The position numbers and the translations under genes were made by a program. Below the pieces are notes generated by a model. It did no database searches. It worked only from the letters and a program-made list of their open reading frames with translations, and was not told the origin of the DNA. A stretch of DNA of 64,000 nucleotides from Burkholderiales bacterium (GTDB lineage Bacteria; Pseudomonadota; Gammaproteobacteria; Burkholderiales; Burkholderiaceae_C), in assembly GCA_019509985.1 (NCBI GenBank), contig JAEKLF010000053.1, forward strand, positions 1-64,000. Reading direction: 5' to 3'. This document shows positions 18,957-29,871 of the stretch, one piece after another (the first letter of the stretch is position 1; the number at the start of each line of letters is the position of its first letter).

Positions 18957-19690
18957 AACAGAAGCTCTCGCAGATCCTGTTCAGCCAGGGCTTTGGAACG
19001 CGTCGTCTGTGCGCGGGGCTGGTGTGGCACGGCGAGGTCACGGTCAACGGCGAAGTCGTCGAAGAGCCGGACACCGAGTTCGAGACCGAAGGCTTGCGTT
19101 TCACCGTCGACGGCCAGGAATGGCCTGTCGTCGACAAGGCGCTGATCCTGCTGAACAAGCCCGCCGGCTACGAATGCTCGCAAAAGCCCAAGCACCACCC
19201 CAGCGTGCTGAGCCTGCTGCCCGCGCCGCTGCGCGAGCGCGGTGTGCAGCCCATTGGCCGGCTGGACGAGGACACGACGGGCTTGCTGCTGCTGACCGAC
19301 GATGGAACGCTGATCCACAAGCTGACCTCGCCCAAGCACCACGTGCCCAAGGTCTACGAGGCGCGCTGCAAGCATCCGCTGACGGCGGCGATGGTCGATC
19401 AGCTGCTGGCCGGCGTCGAGCTCAAGGAGCCGGAAAGCAAGGTGCCCAGCAAGTTCCAACGTCCGCCCGAGATCAGCAAGGCCGAAGGTGCCGAGATCGT
19501 TGACGAGACGCTGCTGCGCCTGACGCTCATCGAGGGCAAGTACCACCAGGTCAAGCGCATGGTGGCGGCCGTCGGCAACCGGGTCGAAGCGCTGCATCGG
19601 CCGCAGTTCGGCGCGCTGACGCTGCCGGCCGACCTCAAGCCTGGCGAATGGCGCTGGGTGAGCAGTCCCGCCGAGGTCTGGGGCCAATGA
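18953..19690 (+). CDS. 16S rRNA pseudouridine synthase (RsuA family)
   Basis: 245 residues from a GTG that overlaps the preceding stop (GTGA). An S4-like RNA-binding segment is at the N-terminus (KLSQILFSQGFGTRRLCAGLVWHGEVTVNG). The catalytic motif RLDEDTTGLLLLTDDG contains the nucleophilic Asp of RsuA-type synthases, and LLNKPAGYECS and EGKYHQVKRM are the other conserved blocks. RsuA forms the pseudouridine at position 516 of 16S rRNA in E. coli. The function call is firm at family level; the target uridine is inferred. Confidence 0.88.
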   Translation: MKQKLSQILFSQGFGTRRLCAGLVWHGEVTVNGEVVEEPDTEFETEGLRFTVDGQEWPVVDKALILLNKPAGYECSQKPKHHPSVLSLLPAPLRERGVQPIGRLDEDTTGLLLLTDDGTLIHKLTSPKHHVPKVYEARCKHPLTAAMVDQLLAGVELKEPESKVPSKFQRPPEISKAEGAEIVDETLLRLTLIEGKYHQVKRMVAAVGNRVEALHRPQFGALTLPADLKPGEWRWVSSPAEVWGQ

Positions 19691-19712
19691 CACCGCTGGG
19701 ACAATGAGCCCG

Positions 19713-20741
19713 ATGCGAGTTTTCAGAGGCTTTCACCACCCGGGCATTGCGCCGGCCTGCGCGCTGACCATCGGCAACTTCGATGGCGTGCATCGTGGCC
19801 ACCAGGCCATGCTGGCACTGCTGCAGTCCGAGGCGCGCCACCGCGGCCTGCCGACCTGCGTGCTGACCTTCGAGCCCCACCCGCGCGACTTCTTCGCCGC
19901 CAAGGCCGGCAAACCGGAACTGGCCCCCGCCCGAATCGCGACGCTGCGCGACAAGCTCGTCGAGCTGGAGCGCTGCGGTGTCAATCAGGTCGTCATCCTG
20001 CGCTTCGACGAGACGCTGGCCTCACTGCCGGCACAGGACTTCATCCGCCAGGTGCTGGGCGACGGCCTGGGCGCGCGCTATGTGCTGGTCGGCGACGACT
20101 TCCGCTTCGGCGCCAAGCGCCAGGGCGACTACGCGACGCTGGATGCCGCCGGGCAGGCACGCGGCTTCGACGTGGCCCGCATGATGAGCTACGAGGTGCA
20201 CGGCCTGCGCGTCAGCAGCTCGGCCGTGCGCGAGGCCCTGGCCGCGGGCGACATGGCCGCCGCGGCATCGCTGCTGGGCCGGCCCTACACGATCAGCGGC
20301 CATGTCAGCCACGGCCGCAAGCTGGGCCGGCAGCTGGGCGAGACCGCGCCCGGCGCCGCCGACGGCTTTCGCACGCTGAACCTGCGCTTCACCCACGACA
20401 AGCCTGCCGCCCACGGCATCTTCGCGGTGCTGGTGCACGGCCTGACCGCCAAGCCTTTGCCGGGCGTCGCCAGCCTGGGCCGCCGGCCCACCGTGGAGGA
20501 CGCCGGCCGCGTGCTGCTCGAAGTCCACTGCCTGGACTGGCCCCTGCCTACCGAGGGGGGCTACGGTAAACTTGCCCGCGTGGAACTGCTGCACAAACTT
20601 CGCGAGGAAGCCAAGTACGACGGGCTGGAAGCGCTCACGGCCGCTATTCGCGCCGACACGGCGGCAGCGCGCATCTTCCTGGCCACCCACGCCGCCTCGC
20701 ACGCCCAGGTCAGCCGCCAGACCACGCGCGACCGAATTTGA
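19713..20741 (+). CDS. ribF: Bifunctional riboflavin kinase/FAD synthetase
   Basis: 342 residues from the second ATG (MRVFRGFHHPG), the usual family start; an ATG three codons earlier is also possible. The N-terminal adenylyltransferase domain has TIGNFDGVHRGHQAML, the HxGH nucleotide site, and SSSAVREALAAGD. The C-terminal riboflavin kinase domain has GRPYTISGHVSHGRKLGR and VASLGRRPTVEDAGRVLLEVH. It makes FMN and FAD from riboflavin, so it supplies the flavoenzymes encoded upstream, although this is a general need. It sits just before ileS, the usual order in beta- and gammaproteobacteria (ribF-ileS-lspA). Confidence 0.95.
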   Translation: MRVFRGFHHPGIAPACALTIGNFDGVHRGHQAMLALLQSEARHRGLPTCVLTFEPHPRDFFAAKAGKPELAPARIATLRDKLVELERCGVNQVVILRFDETLASLPAQDFIRQVLGDGLGARYVLVGDDFRFGAKRQGDYATLDAAGQARGFDVARMMSYEVHGLRVSSSAVREALAAGDMAAAASLLGRPYTISGHVSHGRKLGRQLGETAPGAADGFRTLNLRFTHDKPAAHGIFAVLVHGLTAKPLPGVASLGRRPTVEDAGRVLLEVHCLDWPLPTEGGYGKLARVELLHKLREEAKYDGLEALTAAIRADTAAARIFLATHAASHAQVSRQTTRDRI

Positions 20742-20813
20742 AGCGGCTCCCCGCCGCTCTTCGCCCGCCCTCCCCGTTTTTGAATCGCCAGGCCCACTGC
20801 CTGGCCGCACGCC

Positions 20814-23645
20814 ATGACCACCCCGGACGCACCCGACTACCGTTCCACGCTCAACCTGCCCGACACGCCCTTTCCGATGCGCGGCGACCTGCCCAAGCGT
20901 GAGCCGGGCTGGGTCAAGGCCTGGGACGAGCAAGGCCTGTACAAGCGCCTGCGCGACGCCAGCTGCGGCCGCCCGAAGTTCGTGTTGCACGACGGCCCGC
21001 CCTACGCCAACGGCCAGATCCACATCGGCCACGCGGCCAACAAGATCCTGAAGGACATGATCGTCAAGGCGCGCCAGCTGGCGGGCTTTGACGCTGCCTA
21101 CATCCCCGGCTGGGACTGCCACGGCCTGCCCATCGAGAACCAAATCGAGAAGACCTTCGGCCGCGGCCTGCCGCGCGATGAGGTGCAGGCCAAGAGCCGC
21201 GCCTACGCGACCGAGCAGATCGACGGCCAGCGCACGGACTTCAAGCGCCTGGGCGTGCTGGGCGAGTGGAACAACCCGTACAAGACGATGAACTTCGCCA
21301 ACGAGGCCGGCGAGATCCGCGTCTTGAAGCGCATGTTCGAGCGCGGCTTTGTCTACCGCGGTCTGAAACCCGTGTACTGGTGCTTTGACTGCGGCTCGTC
21401 ACTGGCCGAGTTCGAGATCGAGTACGCCGACAAGCAGAGCCCGGCAGTCGACGTGGCCTTCCTGAGCGCCGAGCCCGAGAAACTTGCCGCCGCGTTCGGC
21501 GTGCCGCCGCTGTCCAAGGACGCCTTCACCGTCATCTGGACGACCACGCCCTGGACCATCCCGGCCAACCAGGCGCTGAACCTGAACCCCGAGCTGCCCT
21601 ACGCGCTGGTCGACACGCCCAAGGGCTACTTCGTCGTCGCCGAGGCGCTGGTGGCCAAGTGCCTGGCGCGCTGGCAGCTGGAAGGCAGCGTCGTCGCCGT
21701 CGTGCCGGGCCGCAGGCTGGAGCTGCTGAAGTTCAAGCACCCGCTGGCACACGTGCACCCGGGCTACGACCGCGAAAGCCCGGTCTACCTGGCCGACTAC
21801 GCGACGGCAGAAGACGGCACCGGCGTCGTCCACTCCTCGCCCGCCTACGGCCTGGACGACTTCAACTCCTGCGTCGCCCACGGCCTGGCCTTCGACGACA
21901 TCCTGAACCCGGTGCAAGGCAACGGCGCCTACGCCGCCGACCTGCCGCTGTTCGGCGGCCAGCACATCTGGAAAGCCAACCCCGTCATCGCGCAAGCGCT
22001 GCTGGACGCCGGCCGCCTGATGGCGCAAAGCAAACTGACTCACAGCTACCCGCACTGCTGGCGTCACAAGACGCCGGTCATCTACCGCGCCGCGGCCCAG
22101 TGGTTCGTGCGCATGGACGAAGGCGACGGCCTGTTCACGACCGACAAGGCGCCCGACAGCCTGCGCCAAACCGCGCTGGCCGCCATCGAGGCGACGAGCT
22201 TCTATCCTGAGAACGGCCGCGCCCGCCTGCACGACATGATCGCCGGCCGACCCGACTGGTGCATCTCGCGCCAGCGCAGCTGGGGCGTGCCGCTGCCCAT
22301 CTTCTTGCACAAGGACACGGGCGAGGCGCACCCGGACACGCTGGCATTCATCGAGCGCGCCGCGCAGCTGGTCGAGGCCAACGGCATCGAAGCCTGGTCC
22401 AAGCTCGACGCGGCCGAGTGGCTCGGTGAGGAAGCCGCCCAGTACACCAAGGGCAACGACATCCTGGACGTCTGGTTCGACTCCGGCTCCACCTTCGAGC
22501 ATGTGCTCAAGGGCAGCCACAAGGGCGCGGCGCACGAGACCGGCCCCGAAGCCGATCTCTACCTCGAAGGCCACGACCAGCACCGCGGCTGGTTCCACTC
22601 GTCGCTGCTGATCGCCTGCGCCCTCTACGGCCGTGCGCCCTACAAGGGCCTGCTGACCCACGGCTTCGTCGTCGACGGCCAGGGCCGCAAGATGAGCAAG
22701 TCCATGGGGAATGTCGTCGCGCCGCAAGCGGTGTCCGACAAGTACGGCGCCGAGATCCTGCGCCTGTGGACGGCCGCGACCGACTACTCCGGCGACCTGG
22801 GCCTGGACGACAAGATCCTCGCCCGCGTGGTCGACAGCTATCGCCGTGTGCGCAATACGCTGCGCTTCCTGCTCGCCAATGTCAGCGACTTTGAACCGGC
22901 AACGGATGCCGTTGCGCCCGGCCAGCTGCTGGAGGTGGACCGTTACGCCCTCGCCCGCGCGGCCGAGCTGCAGGCCGACATCCTCGCCCATTTCGAGCGC
23001 TACGAGTTCCACCCGGTCGTCGCCAAGCTGCAGGTCTACTGCTCCGAAGACCTCGGCGCCTTCTACCTGGACGTGCTGAAGGACCGCCTCTACACGACCG
23101 CACCCAAGAGTCTGGCGCGCCGCTCGGCGCAGACGGCGCTGTGGCAGATCACCCAGGCCATGCTGCGCTGGATGGCGCCCTTCCTCAGCTTCACGGCCGA
23201 GGAAGCCTGGACCCTGTTCGGCAAGGGCGAGAGCATCTTCACCGAGACCTATTGGAGTTTCGGCAAAACCGATGCAACGCTGCTCGCCAAGTGGAACCGC
23301 ATCCATGAGATCCGCGACGAGGTCAACAAGGCCATCGAGGCCGTGCGAACGACAGGTGCCGTCGGCGCTTCGCTGCAGGCCGAGCTGGTGCTCAAGGTCG
23401 ACGAACAGGACCAGGCCCTGCTCGCCAGCCTGGGCGAAGACCTGCGCTTCGTCTTCATCACGTCGGCGGTCAAGCTGATGTCGGCCGCGCAGTTCGGCGT
23501 CACGGTCACGCCCAGCAGCCACGCCAAGTGCGAGCGCTGCTGGCACTACCGCGCCGATGTGGGCAGCAATGCCGCCCACCCGACGCTGTGCGGGCGCTGC
23601 GACAGCAACCTGTACGGTGCGGGCGAAACCCGCACCGTGGCCTAA
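20814..23645 (+). CDS. ileS: Isoleucyl-tRNA synthetase
   Basis: 943 residues, full length. Class I signatures are HIGH at residues 70-73 ([11 protein letters not shown]) and KMSKS near 626 ([10 protein letters not shown]). The editing domain lies between ([17 protein letters not shown]). The C-terminal zinc finger CERCWHY...[11 protein letters not shown] holds four Cys. It charges tRNA-Ile. It follows ribF by 72 bases and precedes lspA, although a gene on the opposite strand and a repeat element separate ileS from lspA here. Confidence 0.97.
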   Translation: MTTPDAPDYRSTLNLPDTPFPMRGDLPKREPGWVKAWDEQGLYKRLRDASCGRPKFVLHDGPPYANGQIHIGHAANKILKDMIVKARQLAGFDAAYIPGWDCHGLPIENQIEKTFGRGLPRDEVQAKSRAYATEQIDGQRTDFKRLGVLGEWNNPYKTMNFANEAGEIRVLKRMFERGFVYRGLKPVYWCFDCGSSLAEFEIEYADKQSPAVDVAFLSAEPEKLAAAFGVPPLSKDAFTVIWTTTPWTIPANQALNLNPELPYALVDTPKGYFVVAEALVAKCLARWQLEGSVVAVVPGRRLELLKFKHPLAHVHPGYDRESPVYLADYATAEDGTGVVHSSPAYGLDDFNSCVAHGLAFDDILNPVQGNGAYAADLPLFGGQHIWKANPVIAQALLDAGRLMAQSKLTHSYPHCWRHKTPVIYRAAAQWFVRMDEGDGLFTTDKAPDSLRQTALAAIEATSFYPENGRARLHDMIAGRPDWCISRQRSWGVPLPIFLHKDTGEAHPDTLAFIERAAQLVEANGIEAWSKLDAAEWLGEEAAQYTKGNDILDVWFDSGSTFEHVLKGSHKGAAHETGPEADLYLEGHDQHRGWFHSSLLIACALYGRAPYKGLLTHGFVVDGQGRKMSKSMGNVVAPQAVSDKYGAEILRLWTAATDYSGDLGLDDKILARVVDSYRRVRNTLRFLLANVSDFEPATDAVAPGQLLEVDRYALARAAELQADILAHFERYEFHPVVAKLQVYCSEDLGAFYLDVLKDRLYTTAPKSLARRSAQTALWQITQAMLRWMAPFLSFTAEEAWTLFGKGESIFTETYWSFGKTDATLLAKWNRIHEIRDEVNKAIEAVRTTGAVGASLQAELVLKVDEQDQALLASLGEDLRFVFITSAVKLMSAAQFGVTVTPSSHAKCERCWHYRADVGSNAAHPTLCGRCDSNLYGAGETRTVA

Positions 23646-23651
23646 CCCCGC

Positions 23652-23783
23652 GGACCGGCGCCGGGCCGCCTCAAGCCGGCCCGCAGGCGATGTGCTTGCG
23701 GCTCAACGCCGCGAGCATCGCCGTCCCCTTGGGGGACCGACTGGGCTTGCCGGCGTTCAGCGCGGCAAGACCGGGCGAGGGGC
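23652..23783 (+). repeat. Dispersed multi-hairpin repeat, copy A
   Basis: One of four related intergenic copies (others at 34222, 49046 and, inverted, 59073). The order is: a GC-rich hairpin (CGGGCCGCC..GCCGGCCCG), a long palindrome around CTTGCGGC-TCAAC-GCCGCGAG flanked by GCGATG/CATCGC, a short hairpin GTCCCCTTGGGGGAC, and a final hairpin CTTGCCG..CGGCAAG ending in GGGCGAGGGG. It lies between the convergent ends of ileS and a minus-strand gene. Confidence 0.88.
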
Positions 23784-24290
23784 CTACGGGAAAGCCGGCA
23801 CGTTCGGCTCCACGCCCTCGAAGTGAGCTTCGGGGTGTGTCCGCTCCAGCAATTGCTCAATCTCGGTGATGCGTGAGCGCGGCACGTCGACGATGAGCAG
23901 GTATTGCCCGTCGGCAATGGCCTGCTCGAAGCGTTTCAAGCGCCGGCTCGGCGTCGAGCTGCCGATCATGCTCGACGACCAGGTGCCCAGCACCGCGCCC
24001 ACGGCCGCCAGGCCGATGACGACGGCCTGCGGCGAGCCGGTGCTGATGGCATAGGCCGCCGCCACGCCGCCCGCGGCGCCCAGGCCCGCGCCGACCAGCA
24101 GGCCGCTCTGGGCCGCCTCGACGAGGTCCGAGGTCTGCAGCACATTGGCCGCGTGCAGGCCGTCCATGGACGCGCCCTCGGCGGCGACGAAGTGGATGTG
24201 ATGCTCGGTGATGCGAGCGAGCAACAGCTCGTCCATCGTCCGCCGCGCGCTGTCCAGGCTGGGCAGCAACCAGTAGATGCGTTTGCGCAT
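23784..24290 (-). CDS. DUF1269-like membrane-associated protein with glycine zipper
   Basis: 168 residues from [23 protein letters not shown], directly after repeat copy A. The N-terminal third resembles a small ferredoxin-like sensor ([16 protein letters not shown]). The middle has two Gly/Ala-rich membrane segments ([15 protein letters not shown] and [14 protein letters not shown]) of glycine-zipper type. The C-terminus repeats the N-terminal pattern ([30 protein letters not shown]). This matches the DUF1269 group, whose function is unknown. It runs against the ileS-lspA direction and splits that usual operon. Confidence 0.75.
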   Translation of the reverse strand: MRKRIYWLLPSLDSARRTMDELLLARITEHHIHFVAAEGASMDGLHAANVLQTSDLVEAAQSGLLVGAGLGAAGGVAAAYAISTGSPQAVVIGLAAVGAVLGTWSSSMIGSSTPSRRLKRFEQAIADGQYLLIVDVPRSRITEIEQLLERTHPEAHFEGVEPNVPAFP

Positions 24291-24436
24291 GGCGCCTCCA
24301 GGAGGAAGGGAGAATTCCGCTTCTACGCCCCTTTGCCAGCAGCCACAAGTCCCAGCCGGCCATACCGGCGGCCCCAGGTACATTTGCGCCCCTGCCCCGC
24401 CCACGCCTCCGACTCCGCTTCGGCCCCGCTGAACCC

Positions 24437-24928
24437 ATGCCCATCCGCTCCTCCACCGCGCCCGGCCTCGCCCAATGGCTGCTCATTGCCGCCCTCGTCA
24501 TCCTGGCCGACCAGTTCACCAAGATCCTCATCCTCGGCGCCTTCCAGCTCGGTGACGTGCGCCCCGTCACCAGCTTTTTCGATCTGGTACGCGCCCACAA
24601 CTTCGGCGCCGCCTTCAGCTTCCTTCACGGCGCCTCGGGCTGGCAGCGCTGGTTCTTCCTCGGCCTCGGTTTGGTCGCGGCTGGCTTCATCATCTGGATG
24701 CTGCGCCGCCACGGCCACCAGAAGCTCTTCGCCTGGGCGTTGACACTGATCCTCGGCGGCGCCCTGGGCAATGTCATCGACCGCGTCATCCACGGCTATG
24801 TCGTCGACTTCATCCAGGTCCACGCCAGCGGCTGGTACTTCCCGGCCTTCAACGTCGCCGACAGCGCCATCACCATCGGTGCCGTCATGCTCGTGCTGGA
24901 CGAGCTGCGCCGCGTGCGCCGCGGCTGA
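24437..24928 (+). CDS. lspA: Lipoprotein signal peptidase II
   Basis: 163 residues, four membrane segments. The catalytic Asp pair is in [14 protein letters not shown] (near 115-125) and [11 protein letters not shown] (near 140). The substrate motif NFGAAFSF is at about residue 55. It cleaves signal peptides of diacylglyceryl-modified prolipoproteins at the outer face of the inner membrane; the S9 peptidase at 29872 with a lipobox would be a client. The family start follows a 146-base gap from the opposing gene, so its promoter is probably in that gap rather than in ribF-ileS. Confidence 0.96.
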   Translation: MPIRSSTAPGLAQWLLIAALVILADQFTKILILGAFQLGDVRPVTSFFDLVRAHNFGAAFSFLHGASGWQRWFFLGLGLVAAGFIIWMLRRHGHQKLFAWALTLILGGALGNVIDRVIHGYVVDFIQVHASGWYFPAFNVADSAITIGAVMLVLDELRRVRRG

Positions 24929-24998
24929 TCGACGCTCGACCGGCGCCTGTCCGGCGCGCCGGACTGCGCATTAGTTCACGCGGCGGCCATGGCACAGA

Positions 24999-25015
24999 TG
25001 TCACCAACGGTGACA
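24999..25015 (+). promoter_or_regulatory. 17-bp palindrome upstream of the histidine kinase
   Basis: TGTCACC-AAC-GGTGACA is a perfect palindrome with 7-bp arms and a 3-base centre. It ends 24 bases before the kinase ATG and is AT-richer than its surroundings. The size and symmetry suit a dimeric repressor or activator site, although a transcript hairpin over the leader is another reading. Confidence 0.5.
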
Positions 25016-25038
25016 ATCGCGCGCCTTCAGCCGCCGCC

Positions 25039-26520
<1,482 letters not shown>

Positions 26521-26540
26521 ATCGAAGCGGCCGCATCAGT

Positions 26541-27530
26541 TCAGGGCAGCAGCACGGCGCTGCCGACCAGCCGGCGCGCCTCCAGGTCCCGATGCGACTC
26601 GGCCACGTCGGCCAGCGCATAGCGCTTGTCGATGCGGATGTCGACCTGGCCGCTGGCCACCATGCCGAAGAGTTCGTCGCCCATGGCCTGCGTGCTCTCG
26701 CGGCTGGCGATGTGGGTGAACAGCGTCGGCCGCGTCACGTAGAGCGAGCCCTTGGCCGCCAGCGTGCCGATGCTGAACGGGGGCACTGGCCCCGAGGCCG
26801 CACCGAAGCTGGCCAGCAGGCCGAAGGGCGCGAGGCTGTTCAGCGAGCCCTCCCAGGTGTCGGCACCCACCGAGTCGTAGACCACCTTCACGCCGCGCCC
26901 GCCGGTGATCTCGCGCACGCGGGCCGCGAAGTCGGTGTCGCGGCGGTAGTTGATCGTGTGCGTGGCCCCGTTCTCCAGCGCCAGCGCGCATTTCTCGTCG
27001 CTGCCCGCCGTGCCGATCAGCTGCAGGCCCAGCGCCCGTGCCCATTGGCAGGCAATCAGCCCCACGCCGCCGGCCGCCGCATGGAAGAGCACGAAGTCCC
27101 CCGCCTGCAGCCCGCCCTGCGGTAGCGTCTTGCGCAACAGGTATTGCACCGTCAGGCCCTTGAGCATCATGGCTGCGCCGGTCTCGAAGCTGATGGCGTC
27201 CGGCAGCTTCAGCACGCACTTGGCCGGCATCACGCGCGCCGTCGAATAGGCACCCGGTGGGTTGCTGGCATAGGCCGCGCGATCACCCACCCGCAGATGC
27301 GTGACGCCCTCGCCTACCGCCTCCACGACACCGGCGCCTTCCATGCCCAGGCGCGCCGGCAGCGGCAACGGATAGGTGCCGTTGCGGTGGTAGACGTCGA
27401 TGTAGTTCAGCCCGCAGGCCTGGTGGCGGATACGGATCTCGCCCGGGCCGGGCGCACCGACGTCCACGTCCACCAGCTTGAACTGCTCGACCCCACCCGG
27501 GGCATCGATGACCACGGCCTTTTCACTCAT
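26541..27530 (-). CDS. NADPH:quinone oxidoreductase (zinc-independent MDR)
   Basis: 329 residues of the medium-chain dehydrogenase/reductase family. It has the GroES-like N-terminal part (IRHQACGLNYIDVYHRNGTY) and the cofactor loop AAAGGVGLIACQWARALG, with AGSDEKCALALENGA after it. The catalytic-zinc ligands of alcohol dehydrogenases are absent. This fits the QOR branch that reduces quinones by one or two electrons with NADPH. The start is ATG at MSEKAVVID; a longer frame upstream enters the divergent EamA promoter area. It ends 20 bases from the kinase stop, convergent. Confidence 0.88.
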   Translation of the reverse strand: MSEKAVVIDAPGGVEQFKLVDVDVGAPGPGEIRIRHQACGLNYIDVYHRNGTYPLPLPARLGMEGAGVVEAVGEGVTHLRVGDRAAYASNPPGAYSTARVMPAKCVLKLPDAISFETGAAMMLKGLTVQYLLRKTLPQGGLQAGDFVLFHAAAGGVGLIACQWARALGLQLIGTAGSDEKCALALENGATHTINYRRDTDFAARVREITGGRGVKVVYDSVGADTWEGSLNSLAPFGLLASFGAASGPVPPFSIGTLAAKGSLYVTRPTLFTHIASRESTQAMGDELFGMVASGQVDIRIDKRYALADVAESHRDLEARRLVGSAVLLP

Positions 27531-27592
27531 GCAGCGTCTCCTGTTGCGAGGTCCGGTATCGTGCCAGCCCTTTGCCGACCTCGTCACCGGTC

Positions 27593-28495
27593 ATGAAGCT
27601 GACCCCACGCCTCGCCCTGCTGCTGACCATGCCGCCCCTGCTGTGGGCCGGCAATGCCGTCATCGGCCGGCTGGTGCGCAACGACATCCCGCCGATGGCG
27701 CTGAACGGCCTGCGCTGGCTGCTGGCCTTCGTGCTGCTCGCGCCGCTGGCCCGCCGGCTGCTGGCCGACCCGCGCGAGGCGCTGAAGCGCTGGCGTGGCC
27801 TGGCCTGGCTGGGTTTTCTCGGCATGGGTTGCTACAACGCGCTGCAGTACCTGGCCCTGCACACCTCGTCGCCGCTGAACGTGACGCTGATCACCGCCAG
27901 CATGCCGGTCTGGATGCTGGGCGTGGGCGCGCTGTTCTACGGCGTCAAGCCAAAGCGGCGCCAATTGGCCGGCGCCGGTTTGTCGCTGCTCGGCGTGGGC
28001 CTCGTCATCGCCCGCGGGGATCCGGCGGCGCTGCTGGCGGTGCGCTTCGTGCCGGGCGACCTGCTGATGCTGCTGGCCATCTTCACCTGGGCCATCTATT
28101 CGTGGATGCTGGCGCGGCCGGCGCCGGGGCTGCGGCCGGGCGAGCGGCCCGACTGGAACTGGGCCGAGAGCCTGATGGCCCAGCTGATGTTCGGCGTCGT
28201 TTTCTCCTTGCTGTCGGCGGGCGTCGAGCAGGTCGTCGCGCCTGCTGCCATCCACTGGAGCCCGACGCTCGTCGCGGCTCTGGTCTACGTCGCCATCGGG
28301 CCGTCGCTGATCGCCTACCGTTGCTGGGGCCTGGGCGTGGCAGAGGCCGGGCCGGCGCTGGCGGGCTTCTTCGTCAACCTGACGCCGGTGTTCGCCGCCG
28401 TCATCTCGGCCGCGCTGCTCGGCGTCGCGCCGGCCTGGTATCACGGCGTCGCCTTCGTGCTGATCGCAGCCGGCATCCTGGTGTCGTCCCGATGA
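27593..28495 (+). CDS. EamA/DMT family transporter
   Basis: 300 residues with about ten hydrophobic helices in two EamA repeats (LAGAGLSLLGVGLVIARGD in repeat one; LNLTPVFAAVISAALLG-type motif NLTPVFAAVISAALLG in repeat two). These drug/metabolite transporters export amino acids or other small molecules through the inner membrane; the substrate is unknown. ATG is chosen over an in-frame TTG seven codons earlier. The end overlaps the start of the pseudouridine synthase (ATGATG), so three genes to 29790 probably form one operon. Confidence 0.86.
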   Translation: MKLTPRLALLLTMPPLLWAGNAVIGRLVRNDIPPMALNGLRWLLAFVLLAPLARRLLADPREALKRWRGLAWLGFLGMGCYNALQYLALHTSSPLNVTLITASMPVWMLGVGALFYGVKPKRRQLAGAGLSLLGVGLVIARGDPAALLAVRFVPGDLLMLLAIFTWAIYSWMLARPAPGLRPGERPDWNWAESLMAQLMFGVVFSLLSAGVEQVVAPAAIHWSPTLVAALVYVAIGPSLIAYRCWGLGVAEAGPALAGFFVNLTPVFAAVISAALLGVAPAWYHGVAFVLIAAGILVSSR

Positions 28496-29085
28496 TGCGC
28501 GTGCTGCACGCCGACGACCGCCTCGTCGTCATAGCCAAGCCCGCCGGCCTGCTCAGCGTGCCCGGCCGCACGGAGCCCGACTGCGCCAGCATGCGCGTGC
28601 AGGCGCTCTACCCCGACGCCCTCATCGTGCACCGGCTAGACCAGGCCACATCGGGCCTGCTGCTGTTCGCGCGCGGCATTGCAGCGCAGCGCGAGCTCAG
28701 CGCCGATTTCGCCGAACGCCGCATCGGCAAGCTCTACATCGCCATCGTTGCCGGCCGGCTCGACGGCGAGGGGCTGATCGACCTGCCGATCGGCGCCGAC
28801 TGGCCGAACCGGCCGCGCCGCCAGATCGACCTCGAGCGCGGCAAGCCCTCGCAGACCGGCTGGCGCGTGCTCGGCCACGAAGGCCGCCACACGCGCTTGG
28901 CGCTGGACCCGCTGACCGGCCGCACCCACCAGCTGCGCGTGCACCTCGCGGCCCTTGGCCACGCCATCCTGGGCGATGCGCTCTACGCCGTGCCCGAGAT
29001 CGCCGCCGCCAGCCCGCGCCTGCTGTTGCATGCCAGCGAGCTGCGCGTGGCCGGCCATCACTTCACCTGCCCACCGGAGTTCTGA
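28492..29085 (+). CDS. RluA family pseudouridine synthase
   Basis: 197 residues, a compact member without an S4 domain. The catalytic block VHRLDQATSGLLLFARG contains the conserved Asp, and GRTHQLRVHLAALGHAILGD is the C-terminal RluA motif. It begins MMRVLHADDRLVVIAKPAGLLSVPG. It isomerises a uridine in rRNA or tRNA; RluA acts on 23S 746 and tRNA 32 in E. coli, but the target here is not shown. It is coupled to the transporter upstream, and its TGA is directly followed by the ATG of the dehydrogenase. Confidence 0.88.
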   Translation: MMRVLHADDRLVVIAKPAGLLSVPGRTEPDCASMRVQALYPDALIVHRLDQATSGLLLFARGIAAQRELSADFAERRIGKLYIAIVAGRLDGEGLIDLPIGADWPNRPRRQIDLERGKPSQTGWRVLGHEGRHTRLALDPLTGRTHQLRVHLAALGHAILGDALYAVPEIAAASPRLLLHASELRVAGHHFTCPPEF

Positions 29086-29790
29086 ATGCATCTCTACATC
29101 GTTACCGGCAGCTCCCGCGGCCTCGGCGCGGCCCTCGTCAAACAACTGGCCCAGCCCGGCCACGCGGTCATCGGCATCGCGCGCAGGCTCAACCCGGCGC
29201 TGAAGGCCGAGCAGTGGACGCTGGACCTCGCCGACCCCGTACCCGCCGCCGAGCGCCTGCAAGCCTGGCTGCATACCAACACCGGCTGGGACAGCGCCAC
29301 GCTGATCAACAACGCCGCGCTGCTCAGCGCGCCCGGGCCGTTGGCGGCCTCCGACCTGGCCGACCTGTCCGCCGCGCTGCGCGTCGGCCTGGAGGCACCG
29401 ACCTTGCTGAGCCGCGTCTTCCTCGCCGAAACGGCTGGCGTGCCCACGCGCCGCATCCTCAACATCTCTTCCGGCCTGGGCCGGCGCGCGATGGCCGGCA
29501 GCGCGGCCTATTGCGCCGTCAAGGCCGGGCTGGACCATCTGAGCCGGGCCCTCGCGCGTGAGGCGCCTGACGTCGGCGTCGTGTCGCTGGCGCCCGGTGT
29601 CATCGACACCGACATGCAGGTCGCGCTGCGTGGCGCCGACCCGGCGCGCTTCCCCGAGCAGGCGCGTTTCCAGGGACTCAAGGACGGCGGCCAGCTGCAG
29701 ACGGCCGAGGCGACGGCCGCCGCCGTGCTGCGCTACCTGCAGCGAGCGGACTTCGGCCAGAACGTCATCGCCGACATCCGCGAAGCCTGA
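29086..29790 (+). CDS. Short-chain dehydrogenase/reductase (benzil reductase-like)
   Basis: 234 residues of the SDR family. The cofactor site TGSSRGLG is at residues 7-14, NNAA replaces NNAG in TLINNAALLSAPGP, and the catalytic Ser, Tyr and Lys are in [27 protein letters not shown] (YCAVK). The YueD/benzil-reductase branch of short SDRs fits best. ATG immediately follows the previous stop with no spacer, so coupled translation is expected. The physiological substrate is unknown. It ends an operon with the EamA transporter and the RluA-type synthase. Confidence 0.83.
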   Translation: MHLYIVTGSSRGLGAALVKQLAQPGHAVIGIARRLNPALKAEQWTLDLADPVPAAERLQAWLHTNTGWDSATLINNAALLSAPGPLAASDLADLSAALRVGLEAPTLLSRVFLAETAGVPTRRILNISSGLGRRAMAGSAAYCAVKAGLDHLSRALAREAPDVGVVSLAPGVIDTDMQVALRGADPARFPEQARFQGLKDGGQLQTAEATAAAVLRYLQRADFGQNVIADIREA

Positions 29791-29871
29791 GCGCGGCCTG
29801 AGAGCAAGCCTGGGGGCGGCCTCGCGCAGGCGGCGGGGACAATGTGCGCTTCGCGTGCTTCACCCTGCGCC

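Noticed and set aside
20022-23579. Very long minus-strand frames over ribF and ileS
   Set aside because: Both sense genes are conserved and complete. The antisense frames only mirror their codon bias.
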